Origin: Clarkia xantiana subsp. parviflora
Lineage: Eukaryota; Streptophyta; Magnoliopsida; Myrtales; Onagraceae
Reading direction: 5' to 3'
Assembly: GCA_036873135.1 (NCBI GenBank)
Contig: JAPTYO010000040.1
Coordinates: 62,001 to 126,000 of the forward strand
Length of the DNA stretch: 64,000 nucleotides
Every line of letters begins with the position of its first letter. Position 1 is the first letter of the stretch. The position numbers and the translations under genes were made by a program. A model generated the notes under the pieces. The model did not search any database. It saw only the letters and a program-made list of their open reading frames with translations, and was not told the DNA's origin. Positions 23,897 to 34,766 of this stretch are shown piece after piece.

Positions 23897-24427
23897 ATGT
23901 CTGCCGCTGTATCCGCCGCCGCCGCCGCCGCTGTTCTCAGCCAGCAGAGCAGAGCATCGAGGAGGACCTCCGAAACCCACCACTCCGCCGGCGGAAACTC
24001 TTTCCCCTACAGCTACAGCACCTCCGCCGCCATGGTGCCGGCCGTCGGCGTCCGGCAGTTCGAGAACCAGATGCGGCAGGACTGGTCGGCGTTCCTGCAG
24101 TACCTCCGGAACAACGGGCTGGTTCTGTCGCAGTTGGACGACGGCGATATCCTCGACTTCCTCGAGTACCTCGAGCAGTTCGGGAAGACGAAGGTACACG
24201 AGAAGGCGTGTGCGCTGTACGGAAGGCCGAGCCCGCCGGGAGCCTGCTCGTGTCCGCTCCGGCAGCCGTGGGGCAGCGTGAATGCGCTTGTCCGCCGCCT
24301 CCGTACCGCCTTCGGTGAGGCCAGAGGAAGGGCCGCGGCCAACCCCTTCAATGCCCCCGCCGTGGCGATTCACCTTGCGAAGGTGAAGGATCAACAAGCT
24401 AGGGCCAGGGGAATCGTGTACGACTGA
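23897..24427 (+). CDS. ALOG-domain (LIGHT-DEPENDENT SHORT HYPOCOTYLS-like) nuclear protein, short C-terminus
   Basis: Intronless frame of 176 residues. An Ala/Ser-rich head (1-50) precedes one ALOG/DUF640 domain (about 53-175): RQDWSAFLQYLRNN, LEYLEQFGKTKVH, the zinc-ribbon insert H-x3-C, GACSCPLRQPWGS, RRLRTAF and QQARARGI. ALOG proteins are plant DNA-binding regulators of meristem, boundary and organ identity that arose from a tyrosine-recombinase DNA-binding domain. The ATG at 23897 is chosen for its aacaATG context; the longer upstream reading lacks an ATG. Oddity: the protein stops at RGIVYD, exactly where family members continue into a Lys/Arg-rich nuclear localisation signal (RGIPY followed by KKRKR-like residues). 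DNA here is very GC-rich compared with the surroundings, as is usual for this family. Confidence 0.92.
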   Translation: MSAAVSAAAAAAVLSQQSRASRRTSETHHSAGGNSFPYSYSTSAAMVPAVGVRQFENQMRQDWSAFLQYLRNNGLVLSQLDDGDILDFLEYLEQFGKTKVHEKACALYGRPSPPGACSCPLRQPWGSVNALVRRLRTAFGEARGRAAANPFNAPAVAIHLAKVKDQQARARGIVYD

Positions 24428-24453
24428 GAGACGCCGCCGCCACGGTCGATTGA

Positions 24454-24621
24454 TCGATCGCAGGGGGCGGAAGAGGGTCGATTGCCGCCCTCAAGTTTAA
24501 TGATATGTTTGAAGCGTGGCTCGGACTGCCAATTCTGGAGCCCGTTCCCGGCTCGGGAAAAACCACCGTCGCGTCCGCCACCGCGACCGCCGGCAAGAAA
24601 AGCGATATGATACAAATCTGA
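24454..24621 (+). other. GC-rich out-of-frame open stretch in the ALOG 3' region
   Basis: The stretch is open from 24454 to the stop at 24619-24621. It contains an ATG at 24505 that reads MFEAWLGLPILEPVPGSGKT and then an Ala/Thr-rich tail. It is in a different frame from the ALOG gene (+1 relative shift class) and matches nothing I recognise. It is most likely GC-rich 3' UTR; a frameshifted old C-terminus is the alternative. Confidence 0.2.
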
Positions 24622-25523
24622 GTTATTCGTCGGACGATTGGATAGATTCAGATACGGGGATATGGAGGTTCAAGCGACTCCACGTTTAGGATATTTTATT
24701 TTTGTTTTATTATAATTATATTTTATGAATTATTATTATTATTATAAATAAATCTATGTTCTCTTTAAAAAAAATGTGGTCTTTTAAGATAAATAGTATG
24801 AATAATATTAATCAATCTCCGGCGGTGTACTTAGTTGTACTTTCCCTTATCGGTTAGCAGTGAATATTTAATTTTGCAAGATTTATAATTATATAATATG
24901 ATGATTAATGAATCTAGACATCAAATAACATACTAATTACATCAATTCAAATATCAAAGACAACTGTTGGTTGTAGTGTATGGCTATAACATTATTAATT
25001 ATAAGGCAACAATATTGTTACCAGCCTTAAAAATGATTTGATTATATATAATAATCAGTAAAGTGCCTTATTGATATATGGACATAAGAACATATGGTGA
25101 AATTTTTATGCAATTTGCACACATTAAATAAAAAAGCCAAAACTATAATAATAGACTAATGCAATTTTCAGATTAGTGATCTATATTTTGAGTTGAACTA
25201 AATTATGTTCAATTATAAATGTAGTCAAATTATAAGAAGTTAGAATAAATATTAATATATATAACGGTTAATATGTGATTAAAAATCTTTTTGAAATTTA
25301 ATTATTTCTCTCATACGAGCTAAATCGTTCCGTTTTAACTTTTAAGACTTTTTATGCATGTATGTGTATATAAATAAATAATATAATATAATAAAACTTA
25401 AAAGGCACGGTTTTTTATTATTATTCTACGGAGCTTTGGGACTTTTTCACTTAAAAACAGAAATGAGTGGATATACATCACCTTCCTTCTCAAACAAGTA
25501 CAGGCTGCTAAATATATTAATAA
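24622..25523. other. Intergenic
   Basis: AT-rich, including the probable end of the ALOG transcript (aataaat-like signals at 24745-24755). No other feature seen. Confidence 0.5.
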
Positions 25524-25832
25524 CTAGGTGCTAACCCTGCGCTACGCGCAGGGCGACTTGCTAAACCGTAAATATTAATATGTATGGAAAATATTGAAAT
25601 GTCTAATTTTCTTCTTGGCTTTCTTTCAGTCGGGATTCTATAGAATTAACCTTGACCGAAATACCCTACATCGATATAACTTAAAAAAAGAAACATTAGC
25701 ACTCTCTTTTGCTATACTCTCTTTCCTCTTGCTTCTATATATATAGATTAAAGTGATGAGTATAAAGATTGCATCTGCTGAAAATTATGAAAATCGTAAT
25801 TCATCCATATTTTCTTCACACATTTCTTCTAA

Positions 25833-25879
<47 letters not shown>

Positions 25880-26217
25880 AGAAGAGAAAAACAAGAGGTG
25901 GAGAGAAAAATTAGTATTTGAAATTGACTTTTAATTACTCTTAATTGCTTATATATATATATATATATATTTCAGATATGGAGAAGAGAAAACCAAGAGG
26001 TGGAGAGAAAAATTAGTATTTGAAATTGACTTTTAATTACTCTTAATTGCTTATGTGTTTAATATAAATAATAAAAATAGATTAATAAGAGAGATGAGGT
26101 GTCATGTTTTAATTGTTTAGTAATGCTGACGTGTCGATTTGTGATGAACTTACCGTGCTGACGTGGCGAAACTACACTCTCCCTACCTCTCTCCTCTTGC
26201 CTTATTATATATATAGA
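25524..26217 (-). mobile_element. Complete non-autonomous Helitron
   Basis: Read on the minus strand it begins TCTATATATATAATAAGG at 26217 and ends at 25524 with the hairpin CCCTGCGCGTAGCGCAGGG, a short spacer and the terminal CTAG. It sits between an A and a T, as Helitrons do, without target duplication. 694 bases, with no Rep/helicase coding. Confidence 0.9.
25876..26054. repeat. Tandem duplication inside the Helitron (period about 102)
   Basis: The block atggagaagagaaaaacaag through ctcttaattgcttat occurs twice almost identically (about 25876-25951 and 25978-26053), each copy next to a TA microsatellite. (TA)n runs lie at 25839-25877 and 25952-25969. Confidence 0.9.
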
Positions 26218-27484
26218 TTACTTAATTAAGTAATCTGACAGCTCAATGTTTAGGTTAAAAGTGTTGTTAAATGTTACTATATTAATATCAACCTCTTTCA
26301 AGTATGTAATTAATATAAGATTTTAAATGGTGCTGCAAACAATGGTCTGTTTTCGTACTATAATAATGTGATATAATAATGTCCACTTAATGTTAATTGA
26401 TCAGCAAAAGTCCAATTTATTTATATGTTAAGACGAGATCTAGTACCAATATATGAGGGATACAATAACATTTCTCGTCAAGTTATTTAAATAAATATTT
26501 TTAACTGTTAAAGCTTTTGGATGCCTCCTATTTATTGGTAGGCGGAGTAGTTTCGAAGATTTTTTGTCGTGAATAGTGTTTTTTTGGCGAACGTTCAGAT
26601 TTTGGTGTGTGAATACTGTTTTTCGAGCGGAAACAGCGTTACGGTCCAAAATCACTGCTACGCCGTGTACGGCACTGCTGTTTGGCCAAATTTCATCATC
26701 TGAGGGGTCAAAATCGCGTTTTAAAGTTATTTCGGATTTTTTTTTTTATAGTTTTCAATTTATTCGGGACTTGTTCGTTATTTTCGGTTATTTCATATAT
26801 TAGGGTTTTCTATTTAAGACATTGTTGGCCGAATTTTACATTCATTTATTGATAAATCAGAAAATCGAGGTTTTTTTCCTCAACCATGCGTTTGATTTTC
26901 GGTATTTATAGAATCAACGAATTTCTGCGCTTCTATCCCACCATCACGCTGCATCAAATAGCATTCCATTTTGTTATCATTGTTATAATTGACTTTTATT
27001 GTTATTGTAATTTAATACTTCCAAATTAAAAATGTAGTTATAATAAAAGTGCAACGATAAATAAAAGGACGGTTATACGAGTATATTTATATATGTATAA
27101 TCATTTAGTGACGCAATTAACATCAAGTTGCGGCGTGTGTTTTCTTGGTCGCGTAGACAATGGAAGAACATTGGAAAAACTTGGGGTTTACGTCTTTAAT
27201 TCGTTTGATTACTTCCTTCCTAAACTTTCTTTATTTGTCAAAATTCCAACTTGCAGTACTTCGGTCCAGCTGGAATCTATTCATCAACCGTGTCTTTTTT
27301 TTTTGGGTAACTTTCATCAACCGTGTCAATGTTACATGCCGCTCATAAACGTGTTTTTAAGGTTTCTATATTATTATTTTGTAACTACACGGTGGAATTA
27401 TTATGTAATACATACATATTTCTTTGAGTTTGAACTTTGAACTGAAATACATGCATTATATCATTTATAGCTATAAATTTGTCA
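26218..27484. other. Intergenic
   Basis: AT-rich with a slightly GC-richer island at 26540-26960 (ttttcgagcggaaacagcg-like). It has no supported gene and is possibly old transposon DNA. Confidence 0.4.
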
Positions 27485-27892
27485 AAACTACTCGTGAATC
27501 GTCTAAACTCGACACGAATTGATCAAATTTACAAATTTCGAGTCAAGTTTCTTTAATTTATGTAGTCGAGTTTGAATCTGATAATATTAGGTTCGAACAA
27601 CTTACGTTTGAGGTTGACAAATTTTGAGTCGAGCCTTTTAGTATGTTGAGTCGAGTTTGAGCTTAATAATACTAAATTTGAACTATTCGTTAGCCTAAAC
27701 AAGTTTTACAATATTTTATAATTATTATTATTATCTATTATTAATTAACTATTATATAAGTAGGCCAAAATCGAATTGATTTAAGTCGAATTTAATTTTT
27801 GTAATTTTTAAAAATGTTAAAACATTATTGCATATAATGAACATAATCGAATTTCGATGTATACTCAAATCGACTCGTATCGTTTATACCTA
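27485..27892. mobile_element. Degenerate copy of the CTCGA-motif element family
   Basis: Starts with aaactactcgtgaatcg and ends atcgactcgtatcgtttata. Repeated tcgagtttgagct-like phrases match the family at 7.5 kb in weaker form. No target duplication found. Confidence 0.45.
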
Positions 27893-28964
27893 TATTTGGC
27901 AAATAATAATAAAAGCAGTAAAAGATATGTTGCATTTCTCACATTATTGAACTGTCAAATAAGGTTTGGCTTTGGTCATCTAATCTAACTGACATTTCTG
28001 CTATAAAAAGAAGAAGAATAATAATGAATAATCTAAAAGTGTAGCATTACCAAATATTGTCAATGTCCTTTTTTCTACTTACTATCAGACTTTGAGGACC
28101 TTCCTACTCCCACTACAAAAGTGACCTAAATAAACAATTACCTTTAGCAGTTAGTGAATATAATTGTTTCATTGCAATATTTATTTACACTGACTATATT
28201 CATCTATTTTAATTGGTTGTTATTGTTTAAGTGATTATGCATGAATACATTTATCATTCTAGATTATTATGATTATTATTAGATAGAGGCACCAATTCAA
28301 ATCAAGGATTGGGCTCCAATATTTGTTCATTATTTCACATCAGAAATGATAAACGAAACACGATATACCGACACGTTCCGAATTAGAGAGGGAATAATAA
28401 TGTATTGAAAGTTACGTAAATTTATACAATTTACGGAAATGATCCATGTTCCGATTTTGGACGTTCGAGAAATTCCGAATAAGAGTGGTTATAAATATAC
28501 TACAATATTTCATCAATTAACATTGTATCTGGTCGGAATCTTTTCGAAATGTAAATATCGGCACATGTATCAGTCTTCAAATTTTACAAATGCATGTTAC
28601 ATACTGTTTAAAATTTACTTTACAAATAAAAGTTTATAATGTATTTCATAAATAATATTTGCAACATGTTAAGCGACAGCAATATAAGTATAATGTTGAT
28701 TATGAACAATATTTTTAAAATTTAAATTAAAATATATAATTAAAAAATGAAGTGATGAATTATTACATCATATTACATTAATTATCTTAAAATCCACTTA
28801 ATTAGTATGCGGTTAATTTGCTCTAAAATCTTTAGTGGCCAAATTAAAAGATGATTATGTGATTATATTGGTTCCACTATATATTCGAAAATGATGAGGA
28901 TAGGAAATGGGAAAGTTAGGTCATGTTCCATAGTGTGGAGACATATTTAATGACACTTGATGTG
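27893..28964. other. Intergenic
   Basis: AT-rich; nothing recognised. Confidence 0.5.
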
Positions 28965-29117
28965 TAGAAAAGCAAGACCCAATGCTTAAACGCCAACTCA
29001 CATATGACGTAATAAATGCATAAATACTATTTGTATATAATAGAAAAGCAAGATCCAATGCTTAAACGCCAACTCACATATGACCTAATAAATACATTAA
29101 ATACTATTTATTTATTC
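28965..29117. repeat. Two-copy tandem repeat, 76-base unit
   Basis: The unit starting tagaaaagcaaga and containing aacgccaactcacatatgac occurs at 28965-29040 and 29041-29117 with few differences. Confidence 0.93.
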
Positions 29118-30072
29118 ATTAATTAATAATGATATGTGGTTTAATCAGTAATTTTAATGTTGGCCTCAAATTGAATTTGTGTGCTACATTATACAGTTGA
29201 TAACATAAGCTTTAAAATCACACACAAAATATTGATATTATAAAAAATTATTATATAATTTTAATGTTTATACATATATGTTATTTAATTGACCAGTTGT
29301 CCTATATAAATGCATCATTTTCTTTGTATAAGACCACTACTTTAATCTTAAAATTAAAGGTAAACAATCTCTATCTTATTCTTATCGCCACTATTTGGAT
29401 ATTGCCATTTGCCATAGGCTTAGAGTTTTATTAAAGCGTACAACAGAATTGAGTTGCACTTGCACACTGTCCAAGTTTGAGGTTATAAATATAAGTCGAG
29501 TTGAGTTTGATTTTTATTATTAATGTTATTATTCTTATTTAATACTAATTATTTATTATATAAATCAATCGAGTTTGAGTTTAGTCGAGTCAAGATCCAT
29601 TCTTTTAGTAATTTATTGTTATGTAATTGTTTAACGAATCGAGTTGAGACGAGCTCGAGTTTGACAAATATTAATCGAGCTGAGCTAAGCCTTGAGCGGG
29701 ACTTTTTTTCAAGTGCTCGGGCTCGAGATCAGGAATACTAAGCCTGAAATTTCGGGCTCATAACTTTATCAATATAAACCCTGTCCTTTTCATTCCGAGT
29801 TGAGCCCTGCTTAAACTTTATAAAAGAGACCGCTTTAGCTCATAAACCAGTAAAGTCTGAAAGGTCGTGTCACACTTTAATTGATGATACCGGGACCTAC
29901 TCACTTGCGCTAAAAAACTAATCGAGTACTAATAGTCAATACCTCTTTGGGAGGAGTTTCGCGAGAGTCACGATCTGAAGTAGAAAATATCATCATAAAT
30001 AAATATCAAAATAATTTTCACAACTAGTTTCATGGCATATAAATCAAATTGTTGGACCATATCAATGAGCAA
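29118..30072. other. Intergenic, with a CTCGA-motif element fragment
   Basis: 29480-29730 contains taagtcgagttgagtttga, gagacgagctcgagtttg and atcgagctgagct, a fragment of the family at 7.5 kb. The remainder up to 30072 includes the 3' flank of the PPR gene. No other gene seen. Confidence 0.5.
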
Positions 30073-32613
30073 CTACCAAATTTCTTCAACAGATGGGTTC
30101 CTTGAAAGACAAATTTGTGGAACATATCCCTCTTTTCTAAGCTCTTCCACAAGAACTCCAAGCACCATATATATTGCACCACACTGTGAGTGAGAATCAT
30201 CAGCAGCAACAAATACATGGTTTGCATTCTCTATCTCAATCCAGCTACGTCCAGCCACTTTTCTAACTCCTCTTTCCTTCATCAAATTCCGAACTTTAAG
30301 AACCCCTTTCCATTGCCCTGCATCGGCATGTAAATTCGCCAGCAAAATGTGGTACCCAGAATTTTCTGGGTCCATTTCAAGAAGATGAACTGAAGCCAGT
30401 TCAGCAAGTTGCACATTTCCATGAACTCGGCAAGAACCGAGCAGTGTTCCCCAGATCCCTGCATCGGGAGGGAACGGCATGTTTTTAACGGTTTCATACG
30501 CTTCGGATAACCGACCTGCCCGAGCAAATAGATCCACCAAGCATCCATAATGCTCCATTCTTGCAGAAATCCTGAAATTATCAGTCATGGAATGGAAATA
30601 ATGAATACCTTCGTCGATTTTCCCTGCATGGCCACATGCGGATATGACGGCTAGAAAAGTGACGTGATCCGGTTGGAAAGAGTTTTGCAACATTTTATCA
30701 AAGGAATTGATGCATTCGGTGAAAAGACCGTGGTTGCCGTAAGCAGCGATGATGCTGTTCCATGAAACCTCGTTCTTCTCATCCATTGTGTCGAAAACAT
30801 GTCTTGCTTTCTCCAAGTTGCCGCATTTAGCGTACATGTCTATTAATGTGCTCTCGCCGAAGATGTCGGAGCAAGATGGGTTCTTGATCATGTAACCATG
30901 GGTTTCTTTCCCGTGATGGAGCGACGGTAAGTTTGCACATGCAGATAGAATCGACGATATGCTGACACAATCGTATTGGAAACCCTCGGCACCCATCTGA
31001 CGGAAAAGATCAATGGCTTCTTCGGGTTTTCCGTTTTGGTTGCAGCTTGTGATCATCGAGTTCCAGCAGATTCTGTCTTTTTGATTCATGGTTGTGAAGA
31101 TTCTGCGAGCAAGATCCAATCGTCCACATTTTGAGTACATGTCCAGCATTGCACTTTGAACATAAAACCCAGGAAAAGAATCAGTACCGTTCTTGACTAT
31201 GAAGCAATGCAGCTCCATGCCGTTTCTAATCGCAGCTGAATTAGCAAATGCTGGGAAAATACTAGCCAGTGTCATTGAATTTGGAGAAACTTGCTGATCA
31301 AGTAATTGCTTGAAAATTTCCGTAGCGTGTTTGTTCATACCATTAAGCACGAACCCAGATATCATGGCCGTGTAGACCCCAACATCACCAATCGGACCTT
31401 GTTTGAAGATCGTGGATGCCATACTTACATGTTTGCACTTACAGTAGAGATCAATAAGTGCACACTTCAAGAACACGTCCATTTGAACTCCACTGCGGAT
31501 GATATAGCCGTGAACTTCTTTACCTCGGTTGAGATACACTGATTCCGTGATTGAAGGTATTAAGCTGGAAAATGTAACTGGATCGGGTTTGACATTATGA
31601 CTCAACATTTGATGAAACAAATGTAAAGCCTCATTCATCATTCCGTTCTGTACAAACCCAGAAATGATCGCATTCCAGGTAACCACATCAGTTTGGGGCA
31701 TCGTGTTGAAGACTTTATGGGCATCGGATAAGCACTTGCTTTTAGCATAAACAGCCACCAAGGTGTTTGCAACAGGTGAATCCATCTCAAACCCATACTT
31801 GGTAACAAGCCCATGAATCTGAGCAGCTAAGCCGATCATCCCTTCCGATGCACAAGCTGACAACACACTCACGAATGTCACCGAGTTAGGCCTCGATCCA
31901 ATCCTTCTCATCTCAGTAAACAGTCCCAATGCATCCATGGAACCGCCATTCTTCATATGTCCATGCATCATCACATTCCAGAGAACAGAATCTTTCTGTG
32001 GCATTTTATCAAACAGTTGCCGAGCATCAGCAACGCATCCATTTTCAGCATATAGCTTTATCAAAGAACTTGCCACGAAAATATCGTCCTCAAGACCAAT
32101 CGACTGGACTAAATCATGAACCAACATACCCATGCGAACACTTCCGACGCCACAACAAGCCTTAACAACGTACGGGAACGTGTACTTGTCGGGACACACC
32201 CCAACACCCAGCATCTTAAAGTAAAACAACAAGGCGAAATCAAACCAACCAGACATGACAAAACCTCTGATCATCCAATTCCAAGGCAAGGAGTAGCAAA
32301 GATCGAGACTGTGGAAAATTCTTTTCCCATCGATAATGCTGCCGCACAGAATATACATTGCCAGGAGCTTAGAACCCAGAAGCCCATTGTTGCTGAAACC
32401 ATTTCCGATTATCTGGGCGTGGATGGTTCGACCACGTTGAAGATCAGGAGGTCCAGAGCAAGCTGCCAAGAGCGACGCAAAGTGGCTTCTCAGTGATTCC
32501 TCAGTTTTTGGCGGCAGACTGCGTTGTTCTGCTAGCGTGGGAAATAAGTTGAAGTTAGAAGAAAGAGATGTCGTGAAACGTCTACCATAGAGGGATAGAC
32601 TTCTGGGTTTCAT
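30073..32613 (-). CDS. PLS-class pentatricopeptide repeat protein, E subgroup (At4g21300-like)
   Basis: Intronless frame of 846 residues. A basic, Ser-rich presequence (1-30) suggests import into mitochondria or plastids. About twenty P, L and S repeats follow, with the usual phrases such as LWNVMMHGHMKNG, SWNSIIAAYGNHG and TFLAVISACGHAGKIDEG. An E motif starts near residue 715 (GIWGTLLGSCRVHGN) and an E+-like stretch reaches about 830 (RKVAGRSWIEIE). It stops at PSVEEIW without a DYW deaminase domain. PLS-E proteins select cytidines for C-to-U editing and recruit a deaminase in trans. Length and layout are very close to Arabidopsis At4g21300, which is my recognition, not an alignment. The RNA target is unknown. 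Confidence 0.95.
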   Translation of the reverse strand: MKPRSLSLYGRRFTTSLSSNFNLFPTLAEQRSLPPKTEESLRSHFASLLAACSGPPDLQRGRTIHAQIIGNGFSNNGLLGSKLLAMYILCGSIIDGKRIFHSLDLCYSLPWNWMIRGFVMSGWFDFALLFYFKMLGVGVCPDKYTFPYVVKACCGVGSVRMGMLVHDLVQSIGLEDDIFVASSLIKLYAENGCVADARQLFDKMPQKDSVLWNVMMHGHMKNGGSMDALGLFTEMRRIGSRPNSVTFVSVLSACASEGMIGLAAQIHGLVTKYGFEMDSPVANTLVAVYAKSKCLSDAHKVFNTMPQTDVVTWNAIISGFVQNGMMNEALHLFHQMLSHNVKPDPVTFSSLIPSITESVYLNRGKEVHGYIIRSGVQMDVFLKCALIDLYCKCKHVSMASTIFKQGPIGDVGVYTAMISGFVLNGMNKHATEIFKQLLDQQVSPNSMTLASIFPAFANSAAIRNGMELHCFIVKNGTDSFPGFYVQSAMLDMYSKCGRLDLARRIFTTMNQKDRICWNSMITSCNQNGKPEEAIDLFRQMGAEGFQYDCVSISSILSACANLPSLHHGKETHGYMIKNPSCSDIFGESTLIDMYAKCGNLEKARHVFDTMDEKNEVSWNSIIAAYGNHGLFTECINSFDKMLQNSFQPDHVTFLAVISACGHAGKIDEGIHYFHSMTDNFRISARMEHYGCLVDLFARAGRLSEAYETVKNMPFPPDAGIWGTLLGSCRVHGNVQLAELASVHLLEMDPENSGYHILLANLHADAGQWKGVLKVRNLMKERGVRKVAGRSWIEIENANHVFVAADDSHSQCGAIYMVLGVLVEELRKEGYVPQICLSRNPSVEEIW

Positions 32614-33061
32614 GTCAAAGGTTGCATCTTTGCTTCAGAGCTTGGATTTGAGAAGGCCGAGCTCCATTACCACCTGCATCTCTTCATCTGATGAAAAACG
32701 GAAAACTGCAACTGCAAAAAAAAACAAAATTTTAAAAGTCCTGAAGTGCAAATTTCGAAGCCCTAGACCAAAGAGCCCATATGTGTTCCTGGCTAATGGG
32801 CCGAAGCCCAAGTATATATTGTAGTTACTAGTTACATCGATTCTCTATATCAATTAATATAATAAGTCTTTTAATGTGTATGTATGCATTTTAAAGGTGA
32901 GATTAACTAAATTGACTAGATCAAATTTAGTACTCATATAATCATATTATCAAATAGATTATTATGCACTTGTTAGAGTTATCATGTAACTGTAAGTGAG
33001 TGCATAGTAAAATACTTTTGACTTCTCTTTAATTATCAAACAAATAATAAACTGCAGGCCA
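32614..33061. other. 5' flank of the PPR gene and short intergenic
   Basis: Holds the leader of the PPR gene (minus strand). A 70-codon + strand frame at 32612-32824 overlaps the PPR start and has no family features. Confidence 0.5.
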
Positions 33062-33639
33062 TTGGTGAAACCGGACCGGTCGGACCGGATTTTTGCTTGT
33101 TTCGGTCGGACACTTAAATTTCCGGTCCGATTTTTTTACTTAAAAAAATCCGACCAAAATACCGTTTGAGGAAAAATAAACCGTCCATTGGTAGTACGGT
33201 TTTTTCGGTTCGGTTTTCGATTTAAACCGAAAATCCAATATTAACAATTACCATTTAAAATTCTCGTCATTTTCAAGGACAATATCATATCGAAATGATA
33301 AATAACTTGCATTAATATAATTAAATAATTATAAAATACAAATAGAAAAAATATATTCATAAGTGACTATTTTACAATTCATATTATATTAACATAATTA
33401 GTTAATTATATTGAATAATATCAACTAATATAATATATATTGTATATATTTAATTAGCATAACGGTTCGGTCTCCACGGTCCTCAAAACTGAAAATCCGA
33501 ACCGGGCCGAAAAACCGAATTAGAGTAAAAAAAATCCGACCAAAAACCAAACCGCATATTGCGTATTCGGTTTTTTCTGTTCGGACCGGTTCGATTTTCA
33601 CCGATTTTTCGGACCAACCGGATTTTGGTTTCACCCCTA
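33062..33639. mobile_element. hAT-like element, degenerate, GGACCGG/CCGAACC-motif family
   Basis: The ends ttggtgaaaccgg and ggttttggtttcacccct are inverted copies. The flanks are full of ccggaccggtcgg and gaaaatccgaaccg motifs around an AT-rich core (33240-33450). No target duplication is recognisable, so it is old or partly deleted at the left end. Confidence 0.65.
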
Positions 33640-34694
33640 ATCAGAATGCGGTTAATAAAAAGTAATAATGATGATTAAATAATACTTATTTACTAACTAA
33701 TCGTACGATTATGAAAGTGATGGATGCTTAATAAGGAAGGGCAAATAACAGATGGCAAAGAGGGTCGATCGTGGCCGTCCATGTACACAAAACGGACGGA
33801 CGCGATCCACGAGACCGGTGGAAAAGGCTTACGTAAGGAGGCTTACTCTGTCTGCATAATAATAATAATTATAAATTTCTAACGATATATAATAATAATA
33901 ATTTAAGAAATATATTATTTTAAGAAATGAATTGAATTGATAGGAGCGAGATATTATTTAAGTGATGATGATTAATTATTAGTTAATTAATTAAGTTAGA
34001 AGATTAATTAATTAATGAATTAAATGGATCACATGGAAGGATGCTTCTGATTCCCTGGAGAGAATAGTTTAATTGTCAGAGAATCCCACTTCTGTTTTTG
34101 TTGTTTTCTGATAAGTGTCATGCAACAACGTGGACTCACTAATTTGTAGTTTTTCGTTTTTAATTTATATATTAATAATAATAATTGTATATTCTTGAAA
34201 TTAAATTTAAAATTTGCTCCCTGTTAGTTTGGGTTAAAATTAGGATACCCTTTTCTCAGGAATTATGCATCCTATATAATTAAATAAAAACATAATGACT
34301 TCGAACATTATATATCTTATTATGTATTATGTTTGTATCGTGTAAAAAATTATCAATTTTCGGACGGAGTTTGAATTCTTTAAAAAATATAGACATGATC
34401 TAATTCAGAATTATATACAAAATATTAAATATATATATTTAATATGAAAATGGATATGATTATGAGATAAATTTATTTATTCCTCTCGCAGAACTCATTT
34501 CAGTTATAGAATTATTCATTCATTCTGCCGAACGAATATATAATATATATATATATGTCTGTAACTTAGCTGTGTGTACAAAAGAATACACGCAAGTGGT
34601 TGAATTGAAATATTTAGTCATATATCATCGTATTAAAATGGAAAATGGAGGACCACCACGACTCCGATCGTCTTTGGCTGATGGTTATATTTCG

Positions 34695-34699
<5 letters not shown>
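33640..34699. other. Intergenic
   Basis: AT-rich. A less AT-rich patch at 33740-33860 (gatcgtggccgtccatg) has no supported gene. Confidence 0.5.

Positions 34700-34764
<65 letters not shown>
34700..34764. repeat. (AT)n microsatellite
   Basis: About 32 uninterrupted AT units. Confidence 0.97.

Positions 34765-34766
<2 letters not shown>

Noticed and set aside
27591..27600. GGTTCGA-like box suggesting a tRNA gene
   Set aside because: No matching A box or cloverleaf around it; part of the degenerate CTCGA-motif element.
32612..32824. 70-codon plus-strand frame divergent from the PPR gene
   Set aside because: Overlaps the PPR start codon and its leader; no recognisable protein features.
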